Below are positions 1 through 10,690 of a stretch of DNA of 64,000 nucleotides, in pieces. The notes under the pieces were generated by a model. The model ran no database searches. It saw only the letters and a list, made by a program, of their open reading frames with translations, and was not told the DNA's origin. How positions within the stretch are numbered: the stretch's first letter is position 1; each line of letters opens with the position of its first letter. The translations under genes were made by a program, and so were the position numbers. Location of the stretch: the NCBI GenBank assembly GCA_963575645.1, contig OY754470.1:24472501-24536500 (forward strand). Direction: 5' to 3'. The DNA comes from Xanthostigma xanthostigma. Its lineage: Eukaryota > Arthropoda > Insecta > Raphidioptera > Raphidiidae.

Positions 1-83
1 AAAATTTTAATGTGTAAACTTTGTCGTTTTTTACTATATGCTTGGGATATAGTGGAATTATCTTCATTAAATAAAATGAATTC

Positions 84-263
84 TTATAATAATTTGGCGG
101 CAAGCAGAGCTTGTATAATGCTTAGTGGTGGCTCAAGGTCATTCACTTCGTCTTCTTCATCGCCTTGTTCCTCCTCATTTTTCCTCACTGAGTCAAGAAT
201 CCCATTATTGAAGTTTAAATAATGACGTATTGTTTCGCTATTGAGAGTGGCCGTTACGCTATA
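84..263 (-). pseudogene. Short coding relic with an acidic tail, unrecognised
   Basis: Read on the minus strand this gives about 59 open codons ending at a TAA (84-86). An amphipathic stretch with 'SETIRHYL' is followed by a run of Glu/Asp (EEEQGDEEDE) and then a short hydrophobic end. The composition is unlike the random AT-rich frames nearby. An acidic run near the C-terminus followed by a short helix is seen in pogo/CENP-B-like transposases, so an eroded transposase tail is possible. That is inference from composition only. An in-frame stop lies just upstream and no catalytic domain is visible. Confidence 0.25.
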
Positions 264-536
264 TCATAGTGTTTCAATATGTAACAAAGTATACGTAAAC
301 CAAGCAATCTCTGCGTTTTAAGGAATTTTTCGTTAAATAGAAATTCGCTATATACAGTTTACACTATATTTGAAAATCTAACGTTTTTTGTATGAATTAA
401 CAAAATAATATAGATTTGAATTCGTACCTACTAAGAAACGCAGACATAATTTAATTTAACAGGAGCATGTCCAATACGGAGTGCATAATAATGGCGGATG
501 TTGAGTAACTTATTGCTGAAGGAGTAGATTCCATAT

Positions 537-926
537 AGGGTGACCGGTTATTGCTCGTATTCCTCTCGGGAAAAAAATATGACTATTTTGTAATGATTTA
601 ACCTTATCACTTGGGGGTCAGAAATGCGTCATGTTTTTATGATAATGACACTTCTGGGATAATTTTATTTTTTAACACACAACATAAAATCTAACAGTAA
701 ATTCGTGGTTTTTAGCTTTCGGAAGGTTGGCCAATTAGTAAGATATATCATGGAAAAATTCAAACCAAAAAGTGAGAATATATATATTTTTTTAATTGTT
801 AACTCCCAAAATTCGGATTTTTAAAAGTAGATTTTCTTGGACACCCAAGTGATTTAGGTTAAATCATTCCAAATTAGTCATAGTTTCTTCTCCCGAGAGG
901 AATACGAGCAATTACCGGTCACCTGT
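537..926 (+). repeat. MITE-like element, family A, copy 1
   Basis: The ends are inverted repeats: GGTGACCGGTTATTGCTCG at the left, and CCCGAGAGGAATACGAGC followed by AATTACCGGTCACC at the right. TA-rich sequence lies at both edges (left 'catata', right 'tgtataa'). The interior is AT-rich and non-coding. A second copy in the same orientation lies at 63270-63706, sharing the interior segment around 'ggaaggttggccaattag'. This is a non-autonomous DNA transposon by structure; the superfamily is not assigned. Confidence 0.7.
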
Positions 927-1800
927 ATAATGTATAGTAACTAGAGAAAAGGACGATTGTACAAGAATATTTATTGCGCTGATCTTTCAATAGCACATTA
1001 CACTTACCATCAGGAGACCAAACGACAAATGCAACGATTGTGTTGCATGAATGGTTTGTCGAAATCATAAATGATTTCTTGGTTTGTAGTTTGTACAACA
1101 GTGCTAATCGATTCTTTGGGTTTAATAATATTTTTATCAGGAGAACATAAATACGTTTTTATGCAGGAATGAGTAACGACGTCCGATATACCTGAATGTC
1201 CTGCGATAGCAGATGAGCCAACTGGAAAATTGGTTTGTTCACTGACTAATGAATAACGATAAAGCATTGGTGTTATGTGTGCGTGGTAACAGGAGAGCAG
1301 CAGGACTCTGCAGTGTTTGGGTCTTCCGATATCGATCGGTTAGTTCGCGTAGCCGGAGATGATGATAACATACCTATGTATAATGTTCCAGTACACGGGG
1401 CCTCCGTTCTATTCTCTGCATGTGACGTCTGCTGAACTGGTTGATTCCACATACATTTACCCTGTACGCTGTGTTTGCTCTCGCTCATGCAATATCGCTC
1501 TCCTCTATACTCCTGTTATCCCGTCTGTGTGAGCTACACGTGCACAGATGGGCGGATGGATAATATTATTGTATTATCGTTATACGGTATACGTTAATAT
1601 TAAACAACAAGCGAAATAACTAGTCTATTGGAAAGCTGATAGAAAAGTATATTTTGAAATGCGACTTTCACTCAAGACTATTGTTGAAAAAATTCGACTA
1701 GGGAAAAAGCACTGACAGGCATGAAATAATAGTCCAAGAGTCATCAGACTTTTTTGGGCAGGTAAAAATGTGTGTAATACTTCTTTTGTAATGTCTTAAA
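927..1800. other. No gene seen
   Basis: Mostly AT-rich single-copy-looking sequence with a somewhat GC-richer patch around 1260-1560. Frames here (up to 85 codons) show no recognisable domain, start context or splice pattern. Confidence 0.5.
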
Positions 1801-1951
1801 CACAAAATCGAAGACCTGGCTGAAGGGTAGCGATGCCTGGCAGTCATTCAAAATTCCTCATGGACTTTTTTGCAAATAAAATTTCGTAATGTTAAAAATG
1901 CACAGCTTGGCTAGGGACCACTACCCTTCAGCCAGGTCTTCAATTTTGTGT
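1801..1951. repeat. Inverted repeat, 30-bp arms; half-copy at 23.7 kb
   Basis: The left arm (about 1801-1830, containing 'gaagacctggctgaagggta') is repeated in inverted order at about 1921-1951 (containing 'tacccttcagccaggtcttc'), around a 90-bp spacer. The left arm and its upstream flank ('acttcttttgtaatgtct') recur at about 23700-23755 without the right arm. This is a dispersed short element; the class is unknown. Confidence 0.6.
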
Positions 1952-2192
1952 TACACAATTTTTCACGCTGTCTCAAATACCTTATCCAAAAATTTTGATA
2001 GCTCTATAAGGAATATTTTATTAAATACTAATTTTTATTCGGTTGTTCACTCGCGTTTAATGTCGTTGTTATCTTAACCTAAAAAATACCCTTTACGACA
2101 CTTTACTTTATGTTTGAGTATCAATTTTGATGATCTTTCATCAGAATCGATAAAATCGTTCTCGACTGATGACGGATTTTTTTTTCTCGTAC

Positions 2193-2678
2193 CAGTGTTG
2201 CTAAATATCTCGTACTTTCAACAGTTAATCTCGTACAAGTATAAATTTAAAGTATGGGTATATCGAATAAAATTTATAATTTATGCTATTTACTGTACTA
2301 TTTAACTTTGAGTAGTCATATTCTTTGCGCTTTCAGCTGTCAATTCAAATAAAACAATTAGAACTGATAGTAATTAACATTAGTGTAATAAGGACAACAA
2401 CAAATAAATACATTAAACAGGGATTCCCCACTCAAGTTGTCTAGTTTCATATAGTGATGAGGTAATGCATTTAGTGATGCGCCCAGTCGATCGTTTTATG
2501 GTGTGTGAAGTAGGTAAATATGAAAATTCTTACACTTTTTGGCTGAAACCTAGCGAAGGCAGTCGTCATTGTTAAAATCTCGTACAAAATTGCACGAGAA
2601 TTTTGTTATTCTTGTATCTCGTACAAAAACTGTAAATCTCGTAATAGTACGAGATTTCTCGTACGTCTGGCAACCCTG
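2193..2678. repeat. Possible hAT-like element with repeated CTCGTAC motifs
   Basis: The segment opens CAGTGTTGCTA and closes TGGCAACCCTG, which resembles degenerate hAT termini. The 8-bp flanks (tctcgtac / gccgatac) match at only four positions, so a target duplication is not supported. The motif CTCGTAC occurs several times, clustered just inside each end (about 2185-2240 and 2578-2663), like subterminal transposase-binding repeats. No coding potential is seen. Confidence 0.35.
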
Positions 2679-3079
2679 GCCGATACAAACATGTAATATT
2701 GAAGAACGTTTTCTCCCTTACAAAATACTAGAAAAATCTCTATTAGAGACACTCCGTTACCATTTTATATCTCAGTATTGATAACAGTTTAGAGATTTTA
2801 ATTAATCATAAATGACTGAACAGATGCTACGTAACTCCCAGTGGATACAAGGCCTTTGAGTGATTTTTATGTTGTGTTTCCAGTATTTTAATTTCGGACC
2901 GCGTACAACCTCTCTACTGTCAAATGACCATCACGTTTGATCGCGTAATCTACTTTTAGCTGCTCTCGCACCACTCACAGATGCGAATACTCGCTTAAGA
3001 CCACATTACCTTGTTAAACAGTCATAATAAAAAGTAGATAAGTTCAAAAACTAAAACCCGACTACTGAAAAATTTCACA
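2679..3079. other. No gene seen
   Basis: AT-rich sequence without a supported frame, repeat or RNA structure. Confidence 0.5.
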
Positions 3080-3597
3080 CTAGTGAAAAAATTTAAGGAA
3101 TCAAAAAAGTCCCTAATATTTAGGTGATTTTCAACAGGTTGTAACTTGGAGGGAAATGATTGTACAGCAAACTTACAAAAAGGAAATGGTAGCGCCAAGT
3201 GCATAGTTTTTGGTTGCTGAGATATCGAAAATCAAAGACAAAATGATCCTTTTCCATTCAAAGACCTATATCTCGGCGAGAAGTGGTCGTATCGAGGTCT
3301 TTAAAAAAATAAATTGAAGCTGAATGAACAAGTTATCCGGTCTATGTGGTGGTTACGTAAATAAAAATTTTCCAAGTCCTTAGAAAAAAAACAAAAAAAA
3401 ATTTCGAAAAATTTTTTTTTCGGTGGTTTTCTTAAGATTACTCGAAAACTGCTGACGCTGAAAAAAATCGAAGTTCAGATCCAAAAACTAGACACTTCGA
3501 GCTACAATTTCCTTTTTTTTTTAATTTTGCTGTGCTGTTGAAAATCACCTAAAAATTTGGAGTTTTTTTTTGATCCCTTAAATTTTTCCACTAATTT
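3080..3597. repeat. Element with about 60-bp terminal inverted repeats
   Basis: The left arm (about 3080-3142, 'ctagtgaaaaaatttaagg' through 'aggtgattttcaacag') reappears inverted at about 3535-3597 ('ctgttgaaaatcacct' through 'ttaaatttttccactaa'). The interior is A/T-homopolymer rich and non-coding. This looks like a MITE or foldback element; no clear target duplication was found. Confidence 0.6.
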
Positions 3598-3808
3598 AGT
3601 ATAGATCTGGTGTGTTCGTTATTAAACCAACGAAATACGAACAGTTTTTCGCAACTTAATCGGAGGACGCCACGGTTTTGCCCACCGTTTTTTGGTAAAC
3701 TAGTTGACGAAATCAACCAGTTGACGTCCCATACGTTACGGTTTTGTTTCGTTAATGCTGGAATTGCTAACGTCCCACCACTAACCGGAGTTACCTGAAC
3801 AGCCCTCC

Positions 3809-4159
3809 CAGCCCCGGATCTACGATTTTTTCGAACCGGGGCAAAACCTTGATAGTGGCGCCCCCTCCCTTCAGTGTTTGAGAAAAACTTAAAACTGCCA
3901 ATGAGTAGCATTTTTGAGACCATTTGTTAAAATAATAATCCTTTAATAAATTTAAACTTTTTATTATCTAATAACTAATAACTTTCATTTGTGACATATT
4001 ATATTAAGATTCGATTACTTGATAAAAACCTATGAGATTGTAGGAAAAGAAGCTTCATTTGTTCGATATTTCGAATTATTGTCTCAAGGATTTGCCGCCC
4101 CCATGAAACTGCCGCCCGGGGCAAGTGCCCCGGTTTGCCTCCCCTTAGATCAGGGGCTG
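3809..4159. mobile_element. hAT-type MITE, 8-bp target duplication AGCCCTCC
   Basis: The element starts CAGCCCCGGATCTACG and ends TTAGATCAGGGGCTG, giving roughly 15-bp inverted termini. It is flanked on both sides by the identical 8-mer AGCCCTCC (3801-3808 and 4160-4167). An 8-bp duplication with CAG...CTG ends is the hallmark of hAT transposons. The 351-bp interior has no transposase, so it would have needed a transposase in trans. It sits in a GC-richer repeat-like stretch starting near 3655. Confidence 0.85.
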
Positions 4160-4279
4160 AGCCCTCCTTCAATATGCAAAATCCTTCCGAATCATGATAA
4201 ATTTAGACACTGTCTCTATATGCATACGATTAATAATAATATTAATAATACACTCTGTATACAACATAATATGTAATTC

Positions 4280-4520
4280 GCCGTATATGGCTGGCGTGGC
4301 GTATGACCTGACCTCAACTGAACTAAACGTGGCCGCCGCCTCCTCATGACGACCTCGGCACCACCCCCTCGCCAAAGTGTACAACGACGGCGTCGCCGCG
4401 CCGTATGCAACAGCAGCTAGACACAACCCTTCGTGAATCGACGTCGGGCGTCAGGAGGCGGACGTTGGATTCTAACAGCGAACCCGCTCGGGCCTTCGCG
4501 TTATTCTTTGTTTTCGTAAA
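4280..4520. other. GC/CpG-rich patch, no recognised gene
   Basis: About 240 bp clearly richer in G+C and CpG than the surroundings. Overlapping frames on both strands stay open up to about 110 codons, as expected where stop codons are rare. None shows a domain, and there is no convincing splice signal. It could be an old CpG-rich promoter or repeat fragment. Confidence 0.3.
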
Positions 4521-5256
4521 GCGTTTCTTTTCCACCTCGAATGCTGTTTTTGTTACTAATTTTGATGCAAATTTACTGATATTTAAAGTTCTCAAAATAG
4601 TCACTAGTAACTTTATACACTTGTGTTCACGTGACATTGGCCGCCACTTTTTATCAGTGTTTCCAGCTGCTTACCTAAATAGACTATCCACTGACCTTGA
4701 AAAAATGTCCTTCATTTCACAACATTTTTTGTAAAACGTACTATTGTTTTTATTGGAAGGTAACCCTCCTATTAAACTATTTATTGGACAGTTTTAACAA
4801 GGAAAGAAATATATTCTATTCCATTTCTTTTCAGTTTTTGACAATTAATCTAATATGGCTGCTGTGTTATTGATCACATGTTAATTTGTTTAGTATCCGA
4901 CCACTCCCACCTCTATCATTAGTCGGTTAGAAGTTTGGCGTTTTTAAGTTTTTCTCAAATAATATAAATAGATGCTCACATCTTGGAAACTAAAAGTGAT
5001 ACATGGTTGCGGATTGTCGGAATCGATTCAGCTTGACTTTTTCTATAACTTTGGTTAATATACAACAGGCCGAAAATCGTTTAGTGCCTTAAAAAGTTGC
5101 AAATTTGCTAAACGCATGAAAACATGAACAGATTTACGATATTTGGAAAAATATACAAATATCTCAGATATGCTTAATACTGAAGTGTTTCAAAGGGATT
5201 GATTTTTTCTAACATCGTCATACGTCAACCAGTTTACACAAAACATTAATGAATTA
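4521..5256. other. No gene seen
   Basis: AT-rich sequence with no supported coding or structured element. Confidence 0.5.
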
Positions 5257-5385
5257 TGCACATAAACCTTTCTCTTGAATCACTCCGTCCATTGGTGAAA
5301 ACTGTATGAAAATCCGTTGGGTAGTTTTTGAGTTTATCGCGTTCAGACAGACAGACGCGACGGGGGGACTCTTCTTTATAATATT
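5257..5385. repeat. Dispersed short repeat; inverted homolog at 28.8 kb
   Basis: The segment carrying 'acctttctcttgaatcac', 'aaaatccgttgggtagtttt' and a 'cagacagacagacgcg' tract matches, in opposite orientation, 28800-28922. This arrangement is typical of the 3' tails of RTE-like LINEs or their derived SINEs in insects. That class assignment is inference. The solo LTR begins a few bases beyond its end. Confidence 0.5.
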
Positions 5386-5420
5386 GTTGCGTGCCTGTTG
5401 GGACGACTATGGGTTCTGTA

Positions 5421-5534
5421 GAATCTTCTAACAACAACAACAATGGAAAACAGGTAGCCAAGTAAAAAACCAGACCTTCTTGGAATTTCCTGGAGAATGC
5501 AATCCAGGTAAAGAAAGGTTCTTCTAGAAGATTC
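5421..5534 (+). promoter_or_regulatory. Heat-shock-element-like cluster in LTR U3
   Basis: TTCTAGAAGATTC at 5522-5534 contains three alternating TTC/GAA units with exact 2-bp spacing, the canonical layout for a heat-shock factor trimer. A further GAATCTTC pair lies at 5421-5428, and a looser TTC/GAA-type run lies at 5478-5496. The main site is 20 bp upstream of the TATA box. Binding is inferred from motif geometry only. Confidence 0.55.
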
Positions 5535-5553
5535 GATCAGGCGGGATCGAAGC

Positions 5554-5590
5554 TATAAAATGCGAGCGGATCGCTGGCGCAGGGGTCAGT
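5554..5590 (+). promoter_or_regulatory. TATA box plus initiator
   Basis: TATAAAA at 5554-5560 is followed 32 bp later by TCAGTCAGTC (5586-5595), a match to the arthropod initiator. The spacing is right for RNA polymerase II initiation near 5587-5588. Confidence 0.6.
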
Positions 5591-5966
5591 CAGTCAATTG
5601 TTCGTGAAGCGTTCATGTGTTGTTACAGTGCCAGTGCGTTGTGACATAAATCATTAAGTGCAGTTATATAAATGTGGTTTAACATAAATAACTTTTTGTA
5701 AATAATCGTGTGTATATAGTTAATAGACAAGTGTGCTAATGAACAATTTTGGTGTGTTCCTGTATTGTAAATATTTTGTGTACATAATTAGTGACTCTAT
5801 ACACTTCTGTTACTTAGTTTCTATTTTTTTTATTTGGAACTGTCGTTATTTTGTTTTTGTTAACAACAATATTACTGTTAAGTTAAAGAAGTACGCTTTC
5901 GTTTGTGTGTTTAAACTATTTTGTTATACGTTTATTATTGTAAATAAATAATTTCCACCACGGACA

Positions 5967-6361
5967 ATATGTATAGTATGTGTATAGTGATAAAAATAGA
6001 TCGCGCAGAGACAAGCTTTATAAATCGGTTCAGGTAAAAGTACGTGCACTGTGTTTTTAAAATTAAAATATATTATGACTTGAAAATGTCAGAGCACAAA
6101 AGCGTTTGATTGACGCCATTGTATTATTTGTAGTGTATATATAGTGTACACTAATTCACGGTCGCGAAGTTGAAAAGCAAGGCTAAATAAATTAACAGCT
6201 TTATTGTGTAAATTGTAACACAATAGTGCCAGTATTTTATTTATATTGGTTGGCAAACGCAAACGTAAATGGAGTGACGCTCAAAAATTATTTCTTGATC
6301 ATCGTTATATTGTAAAAATTTGATTTATATTTAAACTTGACTATTTCTAATTTTATCTATA
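5967..6361. other. No gene seen
   Basis: AT-rich sequence downstream of the solo LTR; no retroviral-type coding sequence or primer-binding motif recognised. Confidence 0.45.
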
Positions 6362-6706
6362 ACTAGCGGTTCGTCCCGGTTTTACCCGGTTGCGATAGAT
6401 ATAATCCTGCAAAATGTATTTCGTTTGCGACCCGGCGTCGGAACTAATAGCGTTGAGCGAATTATATCAGATGTCGTTATTTGGTACTAAAACAGTTTTT
6501 TTTTTGTTTGCTTCTGAACTAATACCTTTAAAAAAATTCTATCAGATGTCGCTGCATGTTACTAGAACAGTTTTTTGTACAAAATATGTAATAAGAACTA
6601 TCTTATAGTGTAAGTTGGACGAAACTACAACATTTCATTAAAATCGGTTCAGTGGTTTCGATGATTAGCGCGGACGAACATCGTGACACGAGATTTTATA
6701 TTTTTT
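6362..6706 (+). repeat. Short dispersed element (ACTAGCGGTTCGTCCC), copy 1
   Basis: The element opens ACTAGCGGTTCGTCCC and ends near 'gtgacacgagatttta'. A second copy in the same orientation lies at 7641-8006. It contains an internal imperfect duplication of about 75 bp ('tatcagatgtcg...ggtactaaaacag' then 'tatcagatgtcg...gttactagaacag'). It resembles truncated 3' ends of RTE-like LINEs common in insects. Confidence 0.6.
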
Positions 6707-6727
6707 GGTCACAAATTTTTTTTCAAT

Positions 6728-7120
6728 GGGGTGCCCGCGGTGGAAGGGGGCAGGGGGTAACTCCGAAATTTTAAATGACAACCCTAATTTCTTGTATTGG
6801 GTCGAGTTCCCCCTTAAATAAAATTTGTTCATTTTGTGCAAATTTCACTTTATAAACGAAAAAAGCATCTTTAAGATTGTTATCAAGGTCAAGTAAAAGA
6901 GTACCATTCCTTGACCTGTTACAAAATGAACAAATTTTATTTGAGGAGGTGAGGACAATTTTACCCCGCGTACTCGGTGATCTGAAGCTTGAACAAAAAA
7001 AGTTTTGGACGAAAGATGTCTTTTTTTTGTCCGAAGAACTCGACTCAATAAATAGAAATTGGGGTTGTCATTTAAAATTTTCGGAGTTACCCCCTGCCCC
7101 TCCACGGAGGTACCCCCTTT
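6728..7120. repeat. Foldback element
   Basis: The left arm 6728-6810 (with 'gggggcagggggtaactccg') pairs with the right arm about 7037-7120 (with 'cggagttaccccctgcccc'). An inner pair also matches: 6815-6840 against 6921-6946, around 'aaatttgttcattttg'. The right side has about 90 extra bases between the inner and outer arms, so it is an interrupted or rearranged hairpin. Overlapping frames on both strands are by-products of the symmetry. Confidence 0.7.
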
Positions 7121-7640
7121 GGAAGAATTTTTGTAACCAAAAAATGCATTACAAGAGTTGAGCAACTTTCATTCGCAACATTTTTCAAAAAAGCTTAATC
7201 CCTCTGAGTTATTCAATAAATAAATAAATGAGTTATATTCAGCCGTTCTGGGACTTTAGAAACACTTGGTATATAAAAATGTAGAAATGTCTTCCCTTTC
7301 ATTTCTAATTAATGATTTTAACAGATCACAATTCGTTTGATGTTAGCATAATATACTGTCAAGTGTCAAGTAGCGGTGATAATAACAAAATCAATCTGTA
7401 AATCTGTTATATGTCAATAGAATAATTTACGGTAGATATAAATCGTGGGCAATAAAATGTATAATTAATTTCAAGGAAATCATACACAGAGAAAGAGCGT
7501 CGTTTGTTTTATAAATCATAAATAACAAAGTTTATGTACAGCCATAACTATTGTCTTTATATTATATTATGTACGATCATTGATCAGTATCTGTAACGAA
7601 AAGGCAAAACCGTTTATATCACATCTTTTTATATAATTTT
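7121..7640. other. No gene seen
   Basis: AT-rich sequence lacking supported features, between a foldback element and the second ACTAGCGGTTCG copy. Confidence 0.5.
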
Positions 7641-8006
7641 ACTAGCGGTTCGTCCCTATTTCACCCGAGTGCGATAGGTATAATTCTGCAAAATGTATTT
7701 CGTTTACGGCCCGGGATGCTTTGAGCGAATTCTATCAGACGTCGCTACTTGGTACTAAAACAGTTTTTTTTTGTTTGTTTCGGAACTAATAGTTTTGTGT
7801 AAATTATATCAGATGTCGTTACATGCTACTATAACCGTTTTTTTTTTTTTTTGAGAAAACACCGTCGTTTTGTACAAAATGTATAGCGTAAGTTGCACCA
7901 AGCAAGACACATTTACAAAATTTCATTGAAATCGGTTTAGTGGTTTTGGAGATTAGCGCGGCCAAAATTGTGTCACGAGATTTTTATATACATATACCTA
8001 TAGATT
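7641..8006 (+). repeat. Short dispersed element (ACTAGCGGTTCGTCCC), copy 2
   Basis: Same start and interior as 6362-6706, with the same internal duplication, ending 'gtcacgagatttttatatac' and a short TA-rich tail. Divergence between the copies is substantial, so both are old. Confidence 0.6.
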
Positions 8007-8194
8007 ATGGATGCCCGTATGATAGAAAAATTCATTGATACATTGCAGCGAAAAATAAACCGGTTGATTCACTAGCCCAACTTAGCAAAATTGACATAGA
8101 CCATTTTGCTATTTCACCACAGGTATATTTATTTATTGTAAATGTTATAGGTACTGTTTGTTGCAATTACATTCAATTTGTTATTACATTAAGT

Positions 8195-8859
8195 CAGTGG
8201 CGCTACCTTATGAGCGCTGCAAAGCTGCAGAATAACCAAAATCTTATATAGTTCGTAATTTTATAATAAATTTTATTTTCCATGTTTACCCAATATTTGT
8301 TGTTAAAAAATACTATAATAGACACAATCAACGCTAAAGACAGATCACAAAATCCGTGTGAGTTCTGTGTGGCAGACTTTCTTGCGTTCAGGCGCTGTTC
8401 TGCGCTCCGAAACAGCACATGAAACGTCATCACCAGATGCATCCGGAGTACATCGTGTATCTCCTGACTCACAAATTATAGCGTGTAACGTGTTATTTAG
8501 ATCCGCTTTGAGCTGCATTTACCGTCACCACATTAGCACAAGTAAGCATCTACCACTGTCATTTATGTTCAATCAATAAAAATTCATTGTTTATGTTAGA
8601 AGTGTCTGTCATCTTGTCAACACTTTTGACGGCTTTGACTCGGCGGTGCGTCATACAATATACATGATACACGAAACACGGCTAATGGCAGTAGTGACTA
8701 GTGTTGCAGTGTATATTGTAATGTGTTGTCAGCAGTGTTTGAATTTAATTAAACATCGTAAACATGAATGTGATTCACTCTCACTTATTAGGCCGTGTTA
8801 GGGGATACGTCCGGTTGCCCTGCAGAACACCCATTTAAAATGTTCACGCGCCGCCACTG
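8195..8859. mobile_element. hAT-type element, 7/8 target duplication
   Basis: The ends are CAGTGGCGCTACC at the left and CGCGCCGCCACTG at the right. Flanks are CATTAAGT (8187-8194) and CATTAACT (8860-8867), matching at 7 of 8 positions. The 665-bp interior shows no transposase frame. Its right terminus is nearly the same sequence, inverted, as the left terminus of the element at 9729-10003, so the two belong to one family. Confidence 0.8.
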
Positions 8860-8867
8860 CATTAACT

Positions 8868-9241
8868 ACTCAACATAAGATCAGTAACTCCATACCTGAG
8901 TTCATAATTATTATAATGTCTTGCTGATAATAAATGTCAGTAATTGTAATCGCTCACAAAGGTTCGGTGCTACAGACAACCGATTAGTCAACCTTGTTTT
9001 ACATTGACAAAAGAACGAAACACATGAACAATATCTATACTTATAAATAATTTACGTAAATCGGTGGCGTTTGGACGCTAATTTAAAATGATTCTCGGTG
9101 ACGTAGAAAAGGTAATCAAGATCTCTCTGGTGAAAAAAAGATATCGAATTGCAGATTTGCACAAAAATGAAAAGTATTGACGTTTTTATGTATCTTGTAC
9201 TGTATTGCAAAATCAGTGTTGCAGGGGATCCTTTTTGTCGA
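8868..9241. other. No gene seen
   Basis: AT-rich spacer between a hAT element and a long hairpin; nothing supported. Confidence 0.45.
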
Positions 9242-9669
9242 TTAAGAGTATTCGTCCCTGCAAACATCCCCTGCACCCTTCATCTCAAATCTTTTCCCCT
9301 CGCCTAAAAACGGTTCGCGCTCTCCCGACACTATTTTTAACGCTAGAGGGTTCTGGTAAACGCCAAATGAAAGACAAAGAATCAGACTACAGATCCTTCA
9401 GGCGATTTTTTGGAAAAACAGTTTTGCCTACGTGTGAAATATTACGTAACTTATTATTTTTTTCAAAAAGCTGTAAGTTTTTTCAGGAACTTTTTTTCAA
9501 AAAATTCGCCTGATGGATCTGTAGTCTGATTCTTTGTCTTTCATTTGGCGTTTACCAGAACCCTCTAGCTTTAAAAATAGCGTCGGGAGAGCGCGAACCG
9601 TTTTTAGACGAGGGGAAAAGATTTGAGATGAACGGTGCAGGGGGTATTTGCAGGGACGAATACTCTTAA
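9242..9669. repeat. Long hairpin (foldback) element, about 170-bp arms
   Basis: The arms 9242-9413 and about 9498-9669 are inverted copies that differ at only a few positions by eye. The outer ends are TTAAGAGTATTCGTCCCTGC and its complement, and the loop is about 85 bp. A transcript would form a long near-perfect dsRNA stem. The 102-codon frame over the left arm is incidental. Confidence 0.85.
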
Positions 9670-9728
9670 CCTATTTGCAAATATCAATTTGTTGACAGTT
9701 CTGTCTGAGGAAAGTGTTGACGTTTCGC

Positions 9729-10003
9729 CAGTGGCGGCGCGTGATAATTTTAAATGGGTGCTCTGCAGGGTACGTCCTAACACAAGCTAGAAATGAGGAG
9801 GGGGGGGTTATTAAATTCTGAATCACATCCAGGTTTATGACGTTTTGTGATCAGTCGGCGATTTAAAATTTAGCGCTGATTGTGTAGCTATTTCCTAAAG
9901 CTATACATTGGTTAAATGTGGAAAATATATAATTTATTCTAAAATTTATGAAGTACCTACCTAAGATTTTGGTTGTTCTGCGCTCATAGAAAAACCGCCA
10001 CTG
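9729..10003. mobile_element. hAT-type MITE, 7/8 target duplication
   Basis: Starts CAGTGGCGGCGCGTG and ends CCGCCACTG. Flanks are CGTTTCGC (9721-9728) and TGTTTCGC (10004-10011), 7 of 8 matching. The 275-bp interior is non-coding. The left end repeats, inverted, the right end of 8195-8859 ('ttttaaatgggtg', 'ctgcaggg'). Confidence 0.75.
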
Positions 10004-10024
10004 TGTTTCGCTATTGAGATAAAA

Positions 10025-10690
10025 GCGTTTCTAATCAGTTCCAACCCACAAGTGGGGAATGGTACTAGTTTAGTCCAAAATTCATTTTTCAGAATTTTTT
10101 TACAATATTTTTTTCGTTTAGTGGTCCCCCGAATCCAAAAAACATATTTTTGGAAAAACTCGTGCGTCTGTTTGTCTGTGAACGCGATACAGGTCGAACG
10201 GATTGAAACCAAATTTTGAGAGGATGTTTGATACACGAATATGAAGAGCCCTATTGCTTTTGAGGAAAATCGGCGCATGCGCAAAAAAGATATATACAAT
10301 AATGTTGTTTTTATATAATAATGGTATACTTTTTATAACGGTTTATTTTTCTATTTATTTTTTCAAGGAAGTTTTGTAAAAATTGTTTTTCTAAACTTTA
10401 TGGTTTCGGAAATATTTTGAAAATAAAGAAATCAGCTGTTCTTTTGTTTTGTAAATCTGTCAGAAAGAAATTAGCTAAGCATGCTTTGAGAATTTTTACA
10501 CGGCGTGGAACATTATTTTGCCAACGAATAGCAAATATCATATTTAAAACTAGCCATTACCCGCGTCACGATATCAGTAATTTTATTTTCTTTATTATAC
10601 TACATCCTGTGTCAATATTTTTGGAGTTGGAATGGTCCCATCGCCCAATTGACTGGAATTTTTCTAGTAGGTATATTAATTCGGATAACC
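10025..10690 (+). repeat. Dispersed repeat family R3, uninterrupted copy
   Basis: An AT-rich repeat including 'aaaatcggcgcatgcgca', 'tttcggaaatattttgaaaa', 'cattacccgcgtcac' and 'gttggaatggtccc'. The same order of blocks occurs at about 26220-27290 and 46500-47300, each broken by another element at a different point. A tandem fragment also sits at 16125-16275. No long reading frame is conserved. The class is not determined; it could be a LINE untranslated region or a non-autonomous element. Confidence 0.6.

Larger units (their letters stand above)
5395..5966 (+). mobile_element. Probable solo LTR with complete core promoter
   Basis: A 572-bp unit starting TGTTGCGTG and ending CGGACA, flanked by ATAT on both sides (5391-5394 and 5967-5970). 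TG...CA ends with a 4-bp duplication fit a Ty3/gypsy-type LTR, though ATAT is low-complexity and weak evidence alone. Inside, in the right order, are a heat-shock-element-like cluster, a TATA box (5554-5560), an arthropod-type initiator TCAGT (5586) and an AATAAA (5943-5948) near the 3' end. No gag-pol or second LTR lies downstream, so recombination to a solo LTR is likely. The alternative is a host promoter fragment. Confidence 0.6.

Noticed and set aside
3591..3923. Minus-strand 110-codon frame
   Set aside because: It crosses the left end of a hAT MITE with a verified duplication, so it cannot be an old single gene.
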